A stretch of 64,000 nucleotides of DNA from Clitoria ternatea (taxonomy: Eukaryota; Streptophyta; Magnoliopsida; Fabales; Fabaceae): NCBI GenBank assembly GCA_037962975.1, contig CM075673.1:149502667-149566666 (forward strand), read 5' to 3'. The notes beneath the pieces are model-generated. The model had not been told where the DNA came from. It did not search any database and worked only from the letters and a program-made list of their open reading frames with translations. Positions 13,201 through 24,214 of this stretch are shown here, piece after piece. The position numbers were made by a program, and so were the translations under genes. The stretch's first letter is position 1. Each line of letters opens with the position of its first letter.

Positions 13201-13341
13201 TTTTAATAATATTTATGATGTATTTCACAAATAATGTATATAATTTATTCCGATAGTTTCTTTTTAACAATCATATCTTTAGTAAAAAAAAAAATTACGA
13301 ATTTTTCTAGAATTTATTAAGGTGTAACAGAGGGTGTTATA
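10235..13341 (+). repeat. Tekay 3' LTR
   Basis: Nearly identical to the 5' LTR. Differences seen by eye are mostly transitions plus one extra 19-base unit in the TATTCA/TAGTAAATTAC tract and small homopolymer changes. TATA box at 10850-10857. It ends GGGTGTTATA, followed by the AAACT target duplication. Confidence 0.95.
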
Positions 13342-13893
13342 AAACTGAATGCTTTGGGATGGATCTTGATCTGCCTTGCTTGGGTATTCTCCTTGTCGTA
13401 AATAACTTCTTCATGCTTTAATAGGAACTGCTTTAGAGAGTCAATATTCTGAGGACCAGACTTCTGTAAGGAAAGCTTCTGAAATGATTCTGGGTCTGTT
13501 GATCCATAAGGTGTTGATGATGAGACTCATAAAATAAAAGCAAATCTATTCATGCTCTTGATTGAGATATTTCATAAGATCTGGAGCAGCTATAGCTTGA
13601 TGATGTATGAAAATAAAGTTTGGTTACTTGAAGAGCTTCGCTTTGAGGAGAGAAACTTTTGCACAGATTGTTACATGAAACATGACTTAATAAGTCTGAG
13701 TCTGGTATAAGTCTAGATGTGATGAACTTCACTTTGAAGCAGATTCCCAGACGTCTTTACTTCAACAGGTGCTTCTTTTGTAACTTAATGATTTGAAGGG
13801 TCTTATCGTAGAGTGATCATTGACCAGACTTTTGGTTGTTCTATTAGACTTTTGAATGTTGGGACTCCTTTTATGTTCTGAAACACTTAAACA

Positions 13894-15304
13894 AACTTTT
13901 AGATAATAACAAAATATGACTTGATTTAAATTAGAATGCGTAATGTTAATTATCAACAAATCTAAGATTTCTTCAAAGTCTTCTTGACTAACATAACATA
14001 TTTGACAATGTGCTAAGCACAAGGGAGAGACTAGAGAAAGGAAATCTTAATTTCTCATACTAAAATCTTTTAAATGAATTCAAAGGTGTAAAATACAAGT
14101 GGGTGAGGGTTTATATAACCCCATGGGAAATTCGGCATGTCATTGGGCCTTGGCTTAGTCCTTGGCCCAATTATCTAATCCTAGCTAGATGAGGTCAAAA
14201 TACAAGCCCAAAGTGAATAAACATGCATACAAGGCCCACAAGTGGCCCAATTGAAAAAAATGATCATGTAAGGTCCAACCTAAAGCTGAAGGCCTTTTCT
14301 AAACTAAACCTAGTAAAATCCTATTATTTACTAATTATTTATAAAACAATCATGGATTTGTCCTCATCACTAAGTTAGAATGAAAAATGACACCAATTAT
14401 AAAATCTGAAAAGTTAGCGATAAATGGTTTCAATCTCTATCAGAGTTGTAGGTACCTGAAGACAATGAGGGACCATGGCCCCTTGAGTTTTTATGTAATT
14501 TTAAAATATATAATATAATATAAGAGGGTAAAAAATCAAAGAAAAATAATAAATAAATGCAACCCACTTAGAGAAAGAAGAATTGGGTTTTTTCTGGGTA
14601 GGTGTAATTCTGTGTATTTACTATCGATTATGATAACTAATGATAGTAAAAAATAATGAGATAATTAATAACATAATTTTATAAATTAGTTAGAGCTTTA
14701 TGATCGTAGAAAGTTTTTTTTTTTTTGGATTAAGTAATTTTTTATATATAAAAATGATGTTCCAAAACGATAAAAAAAGGTTGCCTAAATTTCATTCTGT
14801 ATATATCATGCCCTATAAATATTAAAATATTGTGAAATAAAATATAATAAAAATAAAATATATCATAAAACATAAAATTCATAAAAATGAAATTTATATA
14901 AAACTATGACTAAGTTAACGTTTTAAAATTTTAAACGTTAAAATATACGACCAATCATGTACTTTCGGGAAAAAAAATATAAAAAGATCAAAACTTTTCT
15001 AAAAATTATGCCTAACACATCAGACCAGATGCAGTTTAGTTAGAAAAACATTTTCCTTTCCGGAACAACAAAAACAAAGTGCACTCAACAAATGCTGTTT
15101 AATTAACTTTAACTAACTAATATGTCCCAAATTGTGGGACCCATTTTTGATTGTTTTGTTTTGGGTAGTTTGGCCCATTCCTACATATGCACGTGAAATA
15201 TTATTGGTGAAAATCATTGTCATTCCCTCCTAGTCCTATTAGCTCGAGTGTTCCGTAATCACATTGATTTCTCTCTTTTTTGTCCCTCCATTATTTTCAA
15301 AACA
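13894..15304. other. Gene-poor AT-rich DNA
   Basis: Apart from the probable solo LTR at 14018-14369, no coding frame, RNA gene or clear repeat is visible here. The stretch has poly-A and poly-T runs and an ordinary intergenic look. Confidence 0.6.
14018..14369 (-). mobile_element. Probable solo LTR (352 bp)
   Basis: The segment is flanked by identical CTAAG at 14013-14017 and 14370-14374. On the minus strand it starts TGATGAGGAC, contains TTATATAAAC-type TATA sequence (about 14111-14118) in a GGGG...CCCTC context, and ends CCCTTGTG. LTR-like promoter architecture plus a 5-bp duplication suggests a solo LTR. The end is TG rather than the usual CA, so the assignment is moderate. Confidence 0.5.
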
Positions 15305-15415
15305 TGTTCTTTTTTTATAAAAAAAACATGTTCAAATGTGATCTTATATACTAATCGGGTGTTCTTTTTTTAAAAAAAAAACATGTTCAAATGTGATCTT
15401 ATATACTAATAGGGT
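15305..15415. repeat. Tandem duplication of a 55-bp unit
   Basis: Two adjacent copies (15305-15359 and 15360-15415) share a T-run followed by an A-run, then ACATGTTCAAATGTGATC and ATATACTAAT. The T-run and A-run of each copy can pair as a small hairpin closed by ACATG/CATGT-like ends in the first copy. Confidence 0.85.
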
Positions 15416-15420
15416 ATAAT

Positions 15421-15893
15421 CAAGGATAGAAATGAGTCAGATTAGGTTGGACTTTAAAAGGTTTGAGTACATCAAATTTTCAAAGTCTGTCTATTAGTCT
15501 GTCACGGGCTTCTTTTTAAGGCTTGGTTTGACCTGTTTGAAAGTTTAAACCATTTAAAAATAACTTTTAAAAGACTAACAACAACCTAAAAAATATTTAT
15601 GTTCCCTTCTCTTTTAATTTTTTTAATTATAAATTTGTAATATTAATTTTTATTATGTAAATGTAAATATGTAATATATATATATAACTAATTAATAATT
15701 AATATAATTAAACAAGCCTGCATATTAAGCTTCAAAGGCTTTTTAGAAAGCCTATGGTTTGACTTATTTAGTTTAAAAGGCTTTTTTAAAAGCCTAAGTT
15801 TGGTACTCTATCCAGATAAGTTTTGTCTATGTAGGCTTCAAACGGGTCAGGCCACGGGTCCCCGATGGATGGCCTAACCCATTTCTATTCTTA
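15421..15893. mobile_element. hAT-type MITE (473 bp)
   Basis: Terminal inverted repeats read CAAGGATAGAAATGAGTC at the left and, on the other strand from the right, TAAGAATAGAAATGGGTT. Flanking 8-bp direct repeats are GGTATAAT (15413-15420) and GGTATAAC (15894-15901), with one mismatch. An 8-bp duplication and GATAGAAATG-type ends fit non-autonomous hAT elements. The interior has no coding capacity but holds several AAGCCT/AGGCTT inverted motifs. Confidence 0.72.
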
Positions 15894-15901
15894 GGTATAA
15901 C

Positions 15902-17440
15902 TCAGTTAATAATGTAAAATGAGATTGTGGAAAGAATTATGAATTTTATCCCTACTAAATATATTTATTAAAACTGATGACGGGGATTAACTTATGATTA
16001 AGTTTTGAATATGTTGGCTTAAAAAAAAAATACTTGTAAATGAAAAAAAAAATGTGATCTTCAAGATGGTGAAAATTAAATTAATCAAGTAAATAAAGGG
16101 TGGCTGAACTAATTCAATTGATAGTTTATTGAGAATTAAATTTATAGATATAATTCTATTATAATATCTATCAAAAAGATATTTAAATGCTCATGTTACC
16201 AATTCACTAATATACTTAACTATAACATAACTGTTATTATTTCAATTAAATTAATGTATAAATTCAACCAATTATATTAATTAACACGGTACATATCTAA
16301 TTGTCAATCATCCAACTATACCGTTCTTCTTTTTTCTTTTTGGTTTTCCACACATAACAAAACATAATAATGAAACATAGTAGCACAACTTGTTATTGTC
16401 AATAATATATTTACCTACCAATAGTTGCCGCTGCATTCATTTTTCTCCGTCATATTTTTTACCATGGATATTTTTATAATTGGTATAAAAAAATATTATT
16501 TTTGACATCATGTAATAAATCAATATAAAACAATTAACAAATCAATTAAAGAAGGGAACAATCCAATTTAGGCAAGGTATTTTAGTTAAACAAAATAAAA
16601 ATATTTAGGTAAGTAACTAACGTTTCAGCTAACTAATAACATTTTATGAAACTGAAGGTCATTTTTATTTTATTTGTTAATAATCTTTAAAATTCTTATT
16701 TCTATCCTCTATTTTATTTTAAAACAAAAACAAAAAAATTTCACGTATTAATGCACATTATTGATTGAATAAATTTAACAATAATAGTCATTGAGTTCGT
16801 TGCTAAGCAATTCATAAAATAAACAAATTTACTATAATATATCAAAATTTATTTATCTATAATATAAATTTAAAAGTTATATAAATTAAGATAATAATTC
16901 ATAATTTTTAAAAAAATGATAAATCATTTTGAAATAAATTAAAATATTTCAAAAAAATTATAAGTCATTTGTAAAAAAATTACAAATTATGTTGATTAAT
17001 TAAATACTTTCTTTTATATTATTTTACATTTATCGATTAATTCAATGGTTAAACCAAATACATTTAATACAATCAATTAGCTTATTTGACTTTTAGTTTC
17101 AACTTCGTGAAGACTTTAGTGGACTTATTTTTTCTATGTGTAGGCACATACCTTTTCACCCACTATAACAGGTATCATTATATTTTTGACATTTACGCAT
17201 ATGACTCATATCTTCCTTAAATATTAATTATATGACTTCTAATAATCATTTTTGTCACATCTTCGTGCAACTACCAACTACCCACATTAAGCACTTCTCA
17301 CAAAATTTAGAATATATTGTCATTCTTCTTTCTAGTTTCTTCCTCCAGTTTCATTAGGCTTAAGATTTAGATTATTTTTCATTTTTGAAAAGCTCATTAA
17401 TAATCTTAGATAGATATTTGAGCCTTATATGACTATATAC
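15902..17440. other. Intergenic AT-rich DNA
   Basis: No coding frame or recognisable element. The sequence is dominated by A/T runs, and I see nothing functional in it. Confidence 0.6.
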
Positions 17441-17956
17441 TATTGTGGGTCACTTTTAGGTCATGTATCTTTAGGTTTTTGGTCTTAAGTGAAGTTTTAG
17501 CAAGCCCACCTAAGTCAAGTATGAAAATTGCTCTTAAATTAGTGAGGAGATCTATATATAGATCCTCTCCTTTGTAATTTGCAACATAAGAATTTATTTC
17601 TTGATTTTCTAGTGAGATATAGTGAATTTTCTCTCTCTAAGATCCCAAGAGTGTTTAACATCTCTCCTAAGTTCTTATCCATTTGGAATCTTTGCAATGG
17701 TGGTAAACGTCTTTTGAAACTTATCTCTCTAGCTTCTAGAGAGTGGCGTTTTCCTCTTTACCCTCTCTTGTCTCTCTATTCCTTCCATCTCCTTGCCAAT
17801 TTCTTCTCTAATTTTAAAGTTTCAGAACCCTAACCAAGGCTATGCTAGTTTTAGCCTGCACATATAATGAAGGATAATTGCATTTGTGTTTGGAATTGTT
17901 TGTAGATCAAAGGAGGAGCAATATCTAGATCCAACTCCACACAATTCCTACATCAT
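17441..17956 (+). other. LTR-like promoter segment
   Basis: The palindrome GATCTATATATAGATC (about 17550-17565), a TATA box, is followed by a CT-rich leader, AAGTTTCAGAACCC, and a possible LTR end CAATTCCTACA. It resembles a plant LTR from promoter to U5. Its left boundary and any target duplication were not found, so it may be a fragment. Confidence 0.3.
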
Positions 17957-18530
17957 CCCATGAAGGAACTTTAGCGGTATGCTAAGGTGCAGGTTCTTAA
18001 ATTCAAAGACAAAATTTATCTCCTTATCTTCCTTAAATGTTTCAAAACTTGTGCATCCAATTAGGACTTCTGTTGAGCATGTAATGACCCATCTGTCAGC
18101 TCCATTTACCTTTTCAAAACCATTGTGACCCCTATATATCTCCTCCTTCATTGTGACCGAACCACTCTACGCCATTGTCACTTATGAACAATGCCACCAA
18201 ACCGTCGTCTTCAACCACCATTGTGTCATCTCCGATGCAACTTTACCGTATTGGGTTTCAGGTCCCATTATCAAGACCATCACACCCACCTCCGTAGTAG
18301 CTGCAAGCACCATCATCTCTAACCCTGTTCACGCCACAATGCCTTCACCGAGATTGCCAACCCCATAATCTAAATAAAGACACCTAAGCTTATGAATCTC
18401 TAAAGGATAGCACATAAGGGCTTGCCAATGGGTCATTGAGAGAACTTGTTGGTTATGGACCTCAAAGTAAAGGAATAAGGCAGGAAAACTCATCGTCAAG
18501 ATTTTTTGGTCTTGATGTTTTTGCTGCCAT
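17948..18530 (-). pseudogene. Possible broken gene fragment, minus strand
   Basis: On the minus strand, a (CT)n leader (AG-run at about 18575-18586 on plus) and ACCCTAACCCTAAA precede an ATG at 18530 in a good context. That frame stops after 22 codons (18462). Further along the same strand an ATG-initiated 67-codon frame occupies 18151-17948. I recognise neither product. The leader looks like the 5' end of a real plant gene, perhaps captured by a transposon, but the frames are not continuous. Confidence 0.2.
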
Positions 18531-18669
18531 TTTAGGGTTAGGGTTCTTATAGTTTTGATTTGAGAAGAATAAAAGAGAGAGAGAGAATGGTATAATGTCA
18601 AAATTTGAAATACATGAGAGGAAAAAGTAGATGTATTAAAGTGTTTCATTGTTAACCACTTCAACAAAT

Positions 18670-19130
18670 AACCATCAATGAATACAAATCATTGATCAAC
18701 GTCTAGTGACTAATATGAGATAAGCCTACCATGCACCAAAATAAAACAAATGCATTAAAGCTTTCACTTTTCATTTTTTAGCTTTGAGCTAGCCTTTTTA
18801 GTAGTATTTCCAAACATATATAAAAACTTATGCGATAAAAATTACACATAGGTTAAACTAAAGTGACAAAAAAATGAAATTGAACATTTTAATCTCAAAG
18901 GGCCCATTTGAGCTAGTTGTAACTTTTTTGTTTTTAAAAGTAAGTTTGAAAACAAAACATATTCGATAAAAACAATGTTAAGTTGAGTTTTAACTCATTT
19001 TTAAAATAATTTTTAGTCATATTAAAAAAAAAGAAAAAATGTTTCTTCGATTTTTTTTTTAGTTTTATAAACCTCCAATCATAAACCCTAAACTCAAACC
19101 TTAAACTCTAAACCTAAAATCATCAATCAA
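18670..19130. other. Intergenic DNA before the trinucleotide tract
   Basis: No coding frame. AAACCCTAAACTC and related degenerate units at about 19083-19118 look slightly telomere-like, but only one exact CCCTAAA is present. Confidence 0.4.
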
Positions 19131-19563
19131 AACCACCACCACCACCATCGTTGCTACTACCGCCAACACCACCACCAGCACCACCACTATGATCATCATT
19201 ATCACCACCGCCTCCCCTATCACCATGATCGTCACTGGCCCCCATCACCATTGCCACCATCACAACCATCGCCACCTCAACCACCACGATCACAACAATT
19301 GTCGCCATCACCATCACAGAAATCACTACTATCACCACCGTCATTGTCATCACCACCACCGTCATCTTCACTACCAACACCACCACAACTATCATCATGA
19401 CCACCAGTTCTACCATCACACCCATTGCCATTGTCATCACCACCACCTCCACCGATGTTGCCACCACGGTTGCTACAATCACCACTGCCAACACCTTCGT
19501 CATTGTCATCTCCACTGCCCCACCATCACAACCATCATCATCACTGCTACTATTACCACTACC
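19131..19563. repeat. CAC/CAT trinucleotide-rich tract
   Basis: About 430 bases of interrupted CAC, CAT and CGC-type triplets with CCACCACCACC at the start. It opens long frames on both strands (His/Thr-rich on plus, Val/Met-rich on minus), which are by-products of composition. It is embedded between two A/T-rich arms (18898-19130 and 19570-19735) that look roughly like inverted ends of a non-autonomous element. Confidence 0.85.
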
Positions 19564-19735
19564 CTTATATTGTTATTTACGTGTAATATAGTTGAATTAA
19601 AATTAAAAAAGTTTTGCAATAAGTTTTCAAAATTCAAAATCATAAAAACTGAAAAATGAAGTTAAAAACCAAAAACAAGTTTTGGTTTTTAAAAATTTTT
19701 AAACTAAAACTAGAAACCACCCTTAACATGGCATA

Positions 19736-22700
19736 AGTTTTTTTTCTATTTCTTTGCTTCTGTGGGCACTTTTTAAATTTCTTTAACCTATTTACTTAAT
19801 TATGCATGATGACCCGCTGTCATTATTGACTTTAGGTAATTTTAACACCGGTTAATCCAAAAAAAGAGAGTGAGCTAAGCATAACAAAACAAAAAAGAAA
19901 TATCAATTTAGACTTAGTGCTCTACATAACATTGCATTTGGACCTAGTAAGCATCATAGTCTCAATCACATTACTTTGCCATTATAAAGCAAATTAGTCA
20001 TCAATCCCTCCCACCAATAAAGGAAAAGAACGAAACAGAGAAAGGGAAGGTAAAATTTCAAGCTTGTTGACACCACTTGGACCTCAATACTGGGGTGAAA
20101 TTTCGAAGTTCCATCATGTGTGACTTGACAAAGAGGAACAATTTAATTTGTTTTGCTTCATATCACATATCTTCATCTACAAGCAAAAAACAAAGCTTCT
20201 TTTACTTTTGTGCTAATTATTTTGATAGTTATGTGGCAGGCATTTATAACAACCTGTTAATTTCTTCCCATGTGTTCTGAAATTAATGAACTTTAGTCAT
20301 CCATCATCATATATATTGCTCCATATTTTGCCATGCAGAGAGATTAGAGTTGTTCATCATGAATCATGGAACTTTTCCAAGATCCAAATATATTATAAAT
20401 CATTCTAAAAATTAGCTTCTTACATTTCTTCCATTATTTGAGGAAAAGTTATATTGTTGTGCAGTAATCCCCATAAAATCATAAAGTAGACCATTTTATA
20501 ATGATTCTTAACATCATTTCAGCCGTGTAAGATTAGATAAAGAAACAAAGAAATGCATGCGGGAACAAGTTGCAAAATAAAAGCTATCAAAAATAGAGCA
20601 AAGCCGCAAAATGTGTTCCTTTAATTTTTGTTGTCACTGTTCTTGTCTCTAATGATAAATTCAAATGAGAGCGTACATTATAATCTTCCTAGGTGATTTT
20701 ATTAACTGTTCCTTATCAAATGATAGCCAATGTTTCTGCACTAGTGGGTAGTTTGATTACTTGTCCTAAGAGTACTAAATTATAATTTGCTATTAATTTT
20801 TTTCACCTAAGCTTCTAATTAAATGTATTGGTATGACAGTGAAATAATTTTTGTCTATATGCTTTTCTTTTATTTTTATTAGCGTGTGTTTGTTTAATAG
20901 TTAGGATTTGCAAACGGGGATTTATAAGTAGGGAAAAAAATATTCTACAGTCAAACGGACTGTCTCAAACAACGTGAAAGATCAATATTAACATTTAGAT
21001 TTCTCTCTTTTCTAAACCCTATTTTTTAAGCTACATAAACGGAAGTTTACATCACGCATGTATTATATCTAATGTTTGTGTTTGTTTTTAATTTTGAAAA
21101 CAAGGTCCATTCTAGTTATTATATTTTAACATATTACACGTTTTTTTTTCTTTTTACGTGTTTATATGTAGCATTTTGATTTGATTATTGAAAGAGTGAA
21201 ATGACAATTTATAGATTGTTTTTGATTTATTTTAATAAATTATTTCTAATTTTATTCTGATAAATTTTATGATGATGAAAAAATTTCTTTTAAAATAATT
21301 TATTAAATAAACTCTTAATTAAACCAAGTATTCCAAAACACTCATGATCCTATTTTTATTAGACTTTTCGTACTTAATGGCAAGGGACTTCATTATTATT
21401 GGCAAATAGATTGAATTATTATTAACTTTTTTGAAATTTAGGAACTTTTTTTTTTCTCTCACATGGCTATTGTTGTATAAAAATGATAGGGATGTGATGG
21501 TGATTGGGATAGTGAACAGTAATAATTGTCGCATTGATTTTTCTTACCAAGGGCTATAAGAGAGGAGGGACTGATCATGTTCTTGAATGCTATTTTATGT
21601 CTAGTTGAAAGGTATATAGTAGCAATTATAAAGTAGGATCCATGTAAGGAACAGAAATTCTCATTGACTAAGAGAAGAAGGAAAGACAATGGATTCAAAT
21701 AGTTAGGATTTGGAGCCACTAGAGTTGGCCCAGTTGAATGATATTTTTTTTGTTGGTACACCAAAACACAGCATAGAAATTTAAAAGAACTTAAGAATGT
21801 ATGCTTCGTCTTAAGTGTTTTGATTGAGTTTTTTTTTACCAAAAACAAAAGAATGAGTTTTTCAAAAATTATGTTCTGAAAGAATTATGTTTCATCAATC
21901 AATGAACCGTACGACCATGAATTTTTTTTAATATTTTAGACAGGTTTTAAAATATTTTAAATCATTTTGTTATATGGGAAATTATATGATCTAAAAGGTT
22001 AAGTAGCCTGGAAGGTTTTTGGTTGACAATGGAATCTTTGGTAAGGCACCTAAAGAGATCAATCCCTAAAAATTGGGTTTTTATAAGCCCATCTCAAAAT
22101 TATTATCTGGGGATTTATTTTTCACGAGCCCAACATAATAATGAAAGTGAGTTTTTAAGGTCAACAAAAGGTGTTATTGCTACCCCCCCCCCCAAAAAAA
22201 GGTGTTATTGCCAAAAAGAGAAGGAAAAAAAAAGGTGTATTAGGCCTCTGCTTTTAACACCAACCATAAATGCTATTGACACTGATTCATTTCATTAAAC
22301 GGTGAAATTCCAAAATATCCCTACACTACCCTAAGATGCAAAGATTTCATTTACAATATCGTTGGTGCGTGATATCAATATAAAATGTTTAAGTTTGGGT
22401 TGGAATTCGAATGTCAATTTTCCTATTCGTTGACATTATTCCTATCTTATTTACGGTTATTCTGATTGATAAAAAACATACAAATTAAAAAATCTGTAAT
22501 CATTATCTTTAAAATCTGAATTTTGTTATCTAAGCATATCTGAGATTTAAGAATCCATATTCATGAACTTCAAAAAGATTTGCTAGAACGCGCTATGGAC
22601 TTCAGAATATGTATTCATGATAAATCCACACTAATAATGGATTTAAGGGACAGTGTTAGAATAATTTTAACTAATTAGGATATAAGAATGTTAAAGCATT

Positions 22701-22954
22701 TGAAAGATAGTAAAAAAAACAAATTTTGTGATATCTTGGAATGTAGTAAATAATTGTCATTAGTTTAAAATAAACATATTACTTTCAGTTACAATTGAAT
22801 TAATAGACTTTTATAGGTATCTTTTAATAAAATCTTTTAGTTCTATTCTAAAAATTTTCAGATAATATAATTTCAACAATTTAATTGAAATGTACTTGCA
22901 ATAAATATTTTTTACAATGTTAATTATCATATAAATAAAATTATAGTTAGGGAC
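19736..22954. other. Gene-poor AT-rich DNA
   Basis: No supportable coding region. There is an 11-base C run at about 22183-22193 between two copies of AAGGTGTTATTGC, consistent with slippage. The largest open frames lack coding character. Confidence 0.6.
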
Positions 22955-22959
22955 GTTTG

Positions 22960-23383
22960 TGTTGGGTAATTTTAATGAACTGAGACGTGTTATGATAACA
23001 TTGTCCTCAAGAGTTTATTTGTCTATGGCATATCTTCCGGGATTTAACAGCTTCTTTTAGGATGGATCTAGGATAAGAACTAGGAGAAACAAAATAAAAT
23101 TTTATGTAAATCAAGATTAAAATATATTTATCTATTATCTAGAGAGTGAGAAAATAATTAATAAAATAGGAGTACAAGTCAATTATTTACATATAAGATG
23201 TAACCAATTTACATATAAGATTTGACTAAGTTATAGATAACATCTGATTAGGTCTAAAGATATGATTTGACTCAATCAAAACTTATCTATAAAAATTAAT
23301 TATAAAATAATTTAATTACTCCTTTTAACCAAAATGAGATAAACTTTATTCAAAACTTCTGAAATATAATGTGATTTCCAACA
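22960..23383 (-). repeat. 3' LTR of the minus-strand Ty1/copia element
   Basis: A 424-bp segment with perfect 6-bp terminal inverted repeats (TGTTGG at 22960 and CCAACA ending at 23383), a typical copia LTR length. On the minus strand it is preceded directly by the purine-rich ATGTGGAGGGT, a good polypurine tract. The 5-bp left flank is GTTTG (22955-22959). The matching copy should flank the other LTR, right of the window. Confidence 0.65.
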
Positions 23384-23394
23384 ACCCTCCACAT
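23384..23394 (-). other. Polypurine tract of the copia element
   Basis: Minus-strand ATGTGGAGGGT directly abuts the LTR start TGTTGG. Confidence 0.6.
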
Positions 23395-23825
23395 ATTTCA
23401 AAAGCTTTAAATTTATAACTTTTCAAAGTAAGACAAATTTACTTGGGTCAACAATATGGATATTAATGCATCAAATCTAGTGTCTTTTGGACTATAAACC
23501 AGACTTTAGACTAATAAACTTAATATACAATGTGATGATGCATGATTTATCCTTAATTCTTTAGTTTAAATGTGTATAATTTGCCATTACTTATTGTGTA
23601 ATTTATTACATTTTAACACATTTTCATAATTTAAGCCTTATTTAATATTTATTTTAAAATGAATTAAGGATTAATTTTTAATGAAAATAATGAAATCTTG
23701 GCTTCTTTTGTTTTGTAGTGTATGATTGAGGCTGCAATTGAAAAATAATTACCATAGGTCAAACGAAAGAAGCCACGCCTCAAGAAATGATAAAAATGCA
23801 AGAAAAAGCACCAGATCGGGCCTGG

Positions 23826-24018
23826 GAATCGATTCACCAACCTGGGAATCAATTCCTACACTAAATCATGCCTGGGAATCGATTCCCAAAAGGCAGGAAT
23901 CAATTCATATCAACCAGGAATCGATTCCCCTGCTTATTTTTACCCAGGAATCGATTCATCTATGCAAGAAATGATTCATTAGCTATGGGAATCGATTCCT
24001 CACCTCAGGAATCGATTC
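23826..24018. repeat. Nine GAATCGATTC palindromes in Athila U3
   Basis: GAATCGATTC or one-change variants (GAATCAATTC, GAAATGATTC) occur nine times, about 18-30 bases apart, ending about 190 bases upstream of the TATA box. The 3' LTR has nine at 32392-32584. Repeated palindromes at promoter distance suggest binding sites for a dimeric regulator, by inference. Confidence 0.9.
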
Positions 24019-24206
24019 ATGTGATGTTTCTGACGTAATTTTCAACTGAATGAATCCATTCCCGCATGAAATCATGGATGGAATCATGGAGGAAAATAAG
24101 GAATGTTTTCAGGCACTACAAAAAACAGGAAAACATCACTACGCAATTTACGGAAGCACTACGCGGAATGAAATATTTTATTGTAACAAAAGGCTTCCTT
24201 GAACGC

Positions 24207-24214
24207 TATAAATA
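24207..24214 (+). promoter_or_regulatory. TATA box, Athila 5' LTR
   Basis: TATAAATA in the context GCTATAAATAGAGGAG. Identical at 32773-32780 in the 3' LTR. Confidence 0.75.

Larger units (their letters stand above)
2535..13341 (+). mobile_element. Young Ty3/gypsy chromovirus (Tekay type), nearly intact
   Basis: The element has LTRs of 3088 bp (2535-5622) and 3107 bp (10235-13341) that differ by about a dozen substitutions and one extra 19-base repeat unit, so it is recent. Termini are TGTAACACCC and GGGTGTTATA. A perfect 5-bp target duplication, AAACT, lies at 2530-2534 and 13342-13346. The primer site starts three bases after the 5' LTR and the polypurine tract abuts the 3' LTR. The interior holds one gag-pol frame of Tekay type, with a chromodomain-like tail, broken by a single in-frame stop. 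It is inserted in an older LTR. Confidence 0.95.
907..13893 (-). mobile_element. Old LTR on the minus strand, split by the Tekay insertion (arms 907-2529 and 13347-13893)
   Basis: Read on the minus strand, a plausible LTR begins TGTTTAAGTG at 13893 and ends CTACATCA at 907, followed two bases later by a degenerate initiator-Met primer site. Removing the Tekay insertion with one AAACT copy gives about 2.2 kb. The two arms are contiguous only after that excision, which is consistent with one interrupted repeat. Neither arm codes for a recognisable protein. The partner LTR and the body would be left of the window. What else it could be: two unrelated fragments. Confidence 0.35.

Noticed and set aside
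19083..19118. Telomere-like AAACCCTAAA units
   Set aside because: Only one exact CCCTAAA unit and the rest degenerate, so there is no evidence of an interstitial telomere.
19123..19659. Long frames on both strands of the CAC/CAT tract
   Set aside because: They are His/Thr- or Val/Met-rich low complexity and open in several frames at once, a by-product of the trinucleotide repeat.
23726..23974. Repetitive frame with recurring ESIP residues in the Athila LTR
   Set aside because: This is translation of the palindrome array. The same frame in the 3' LTR differs in length, and the position is upstream of the TATA box.
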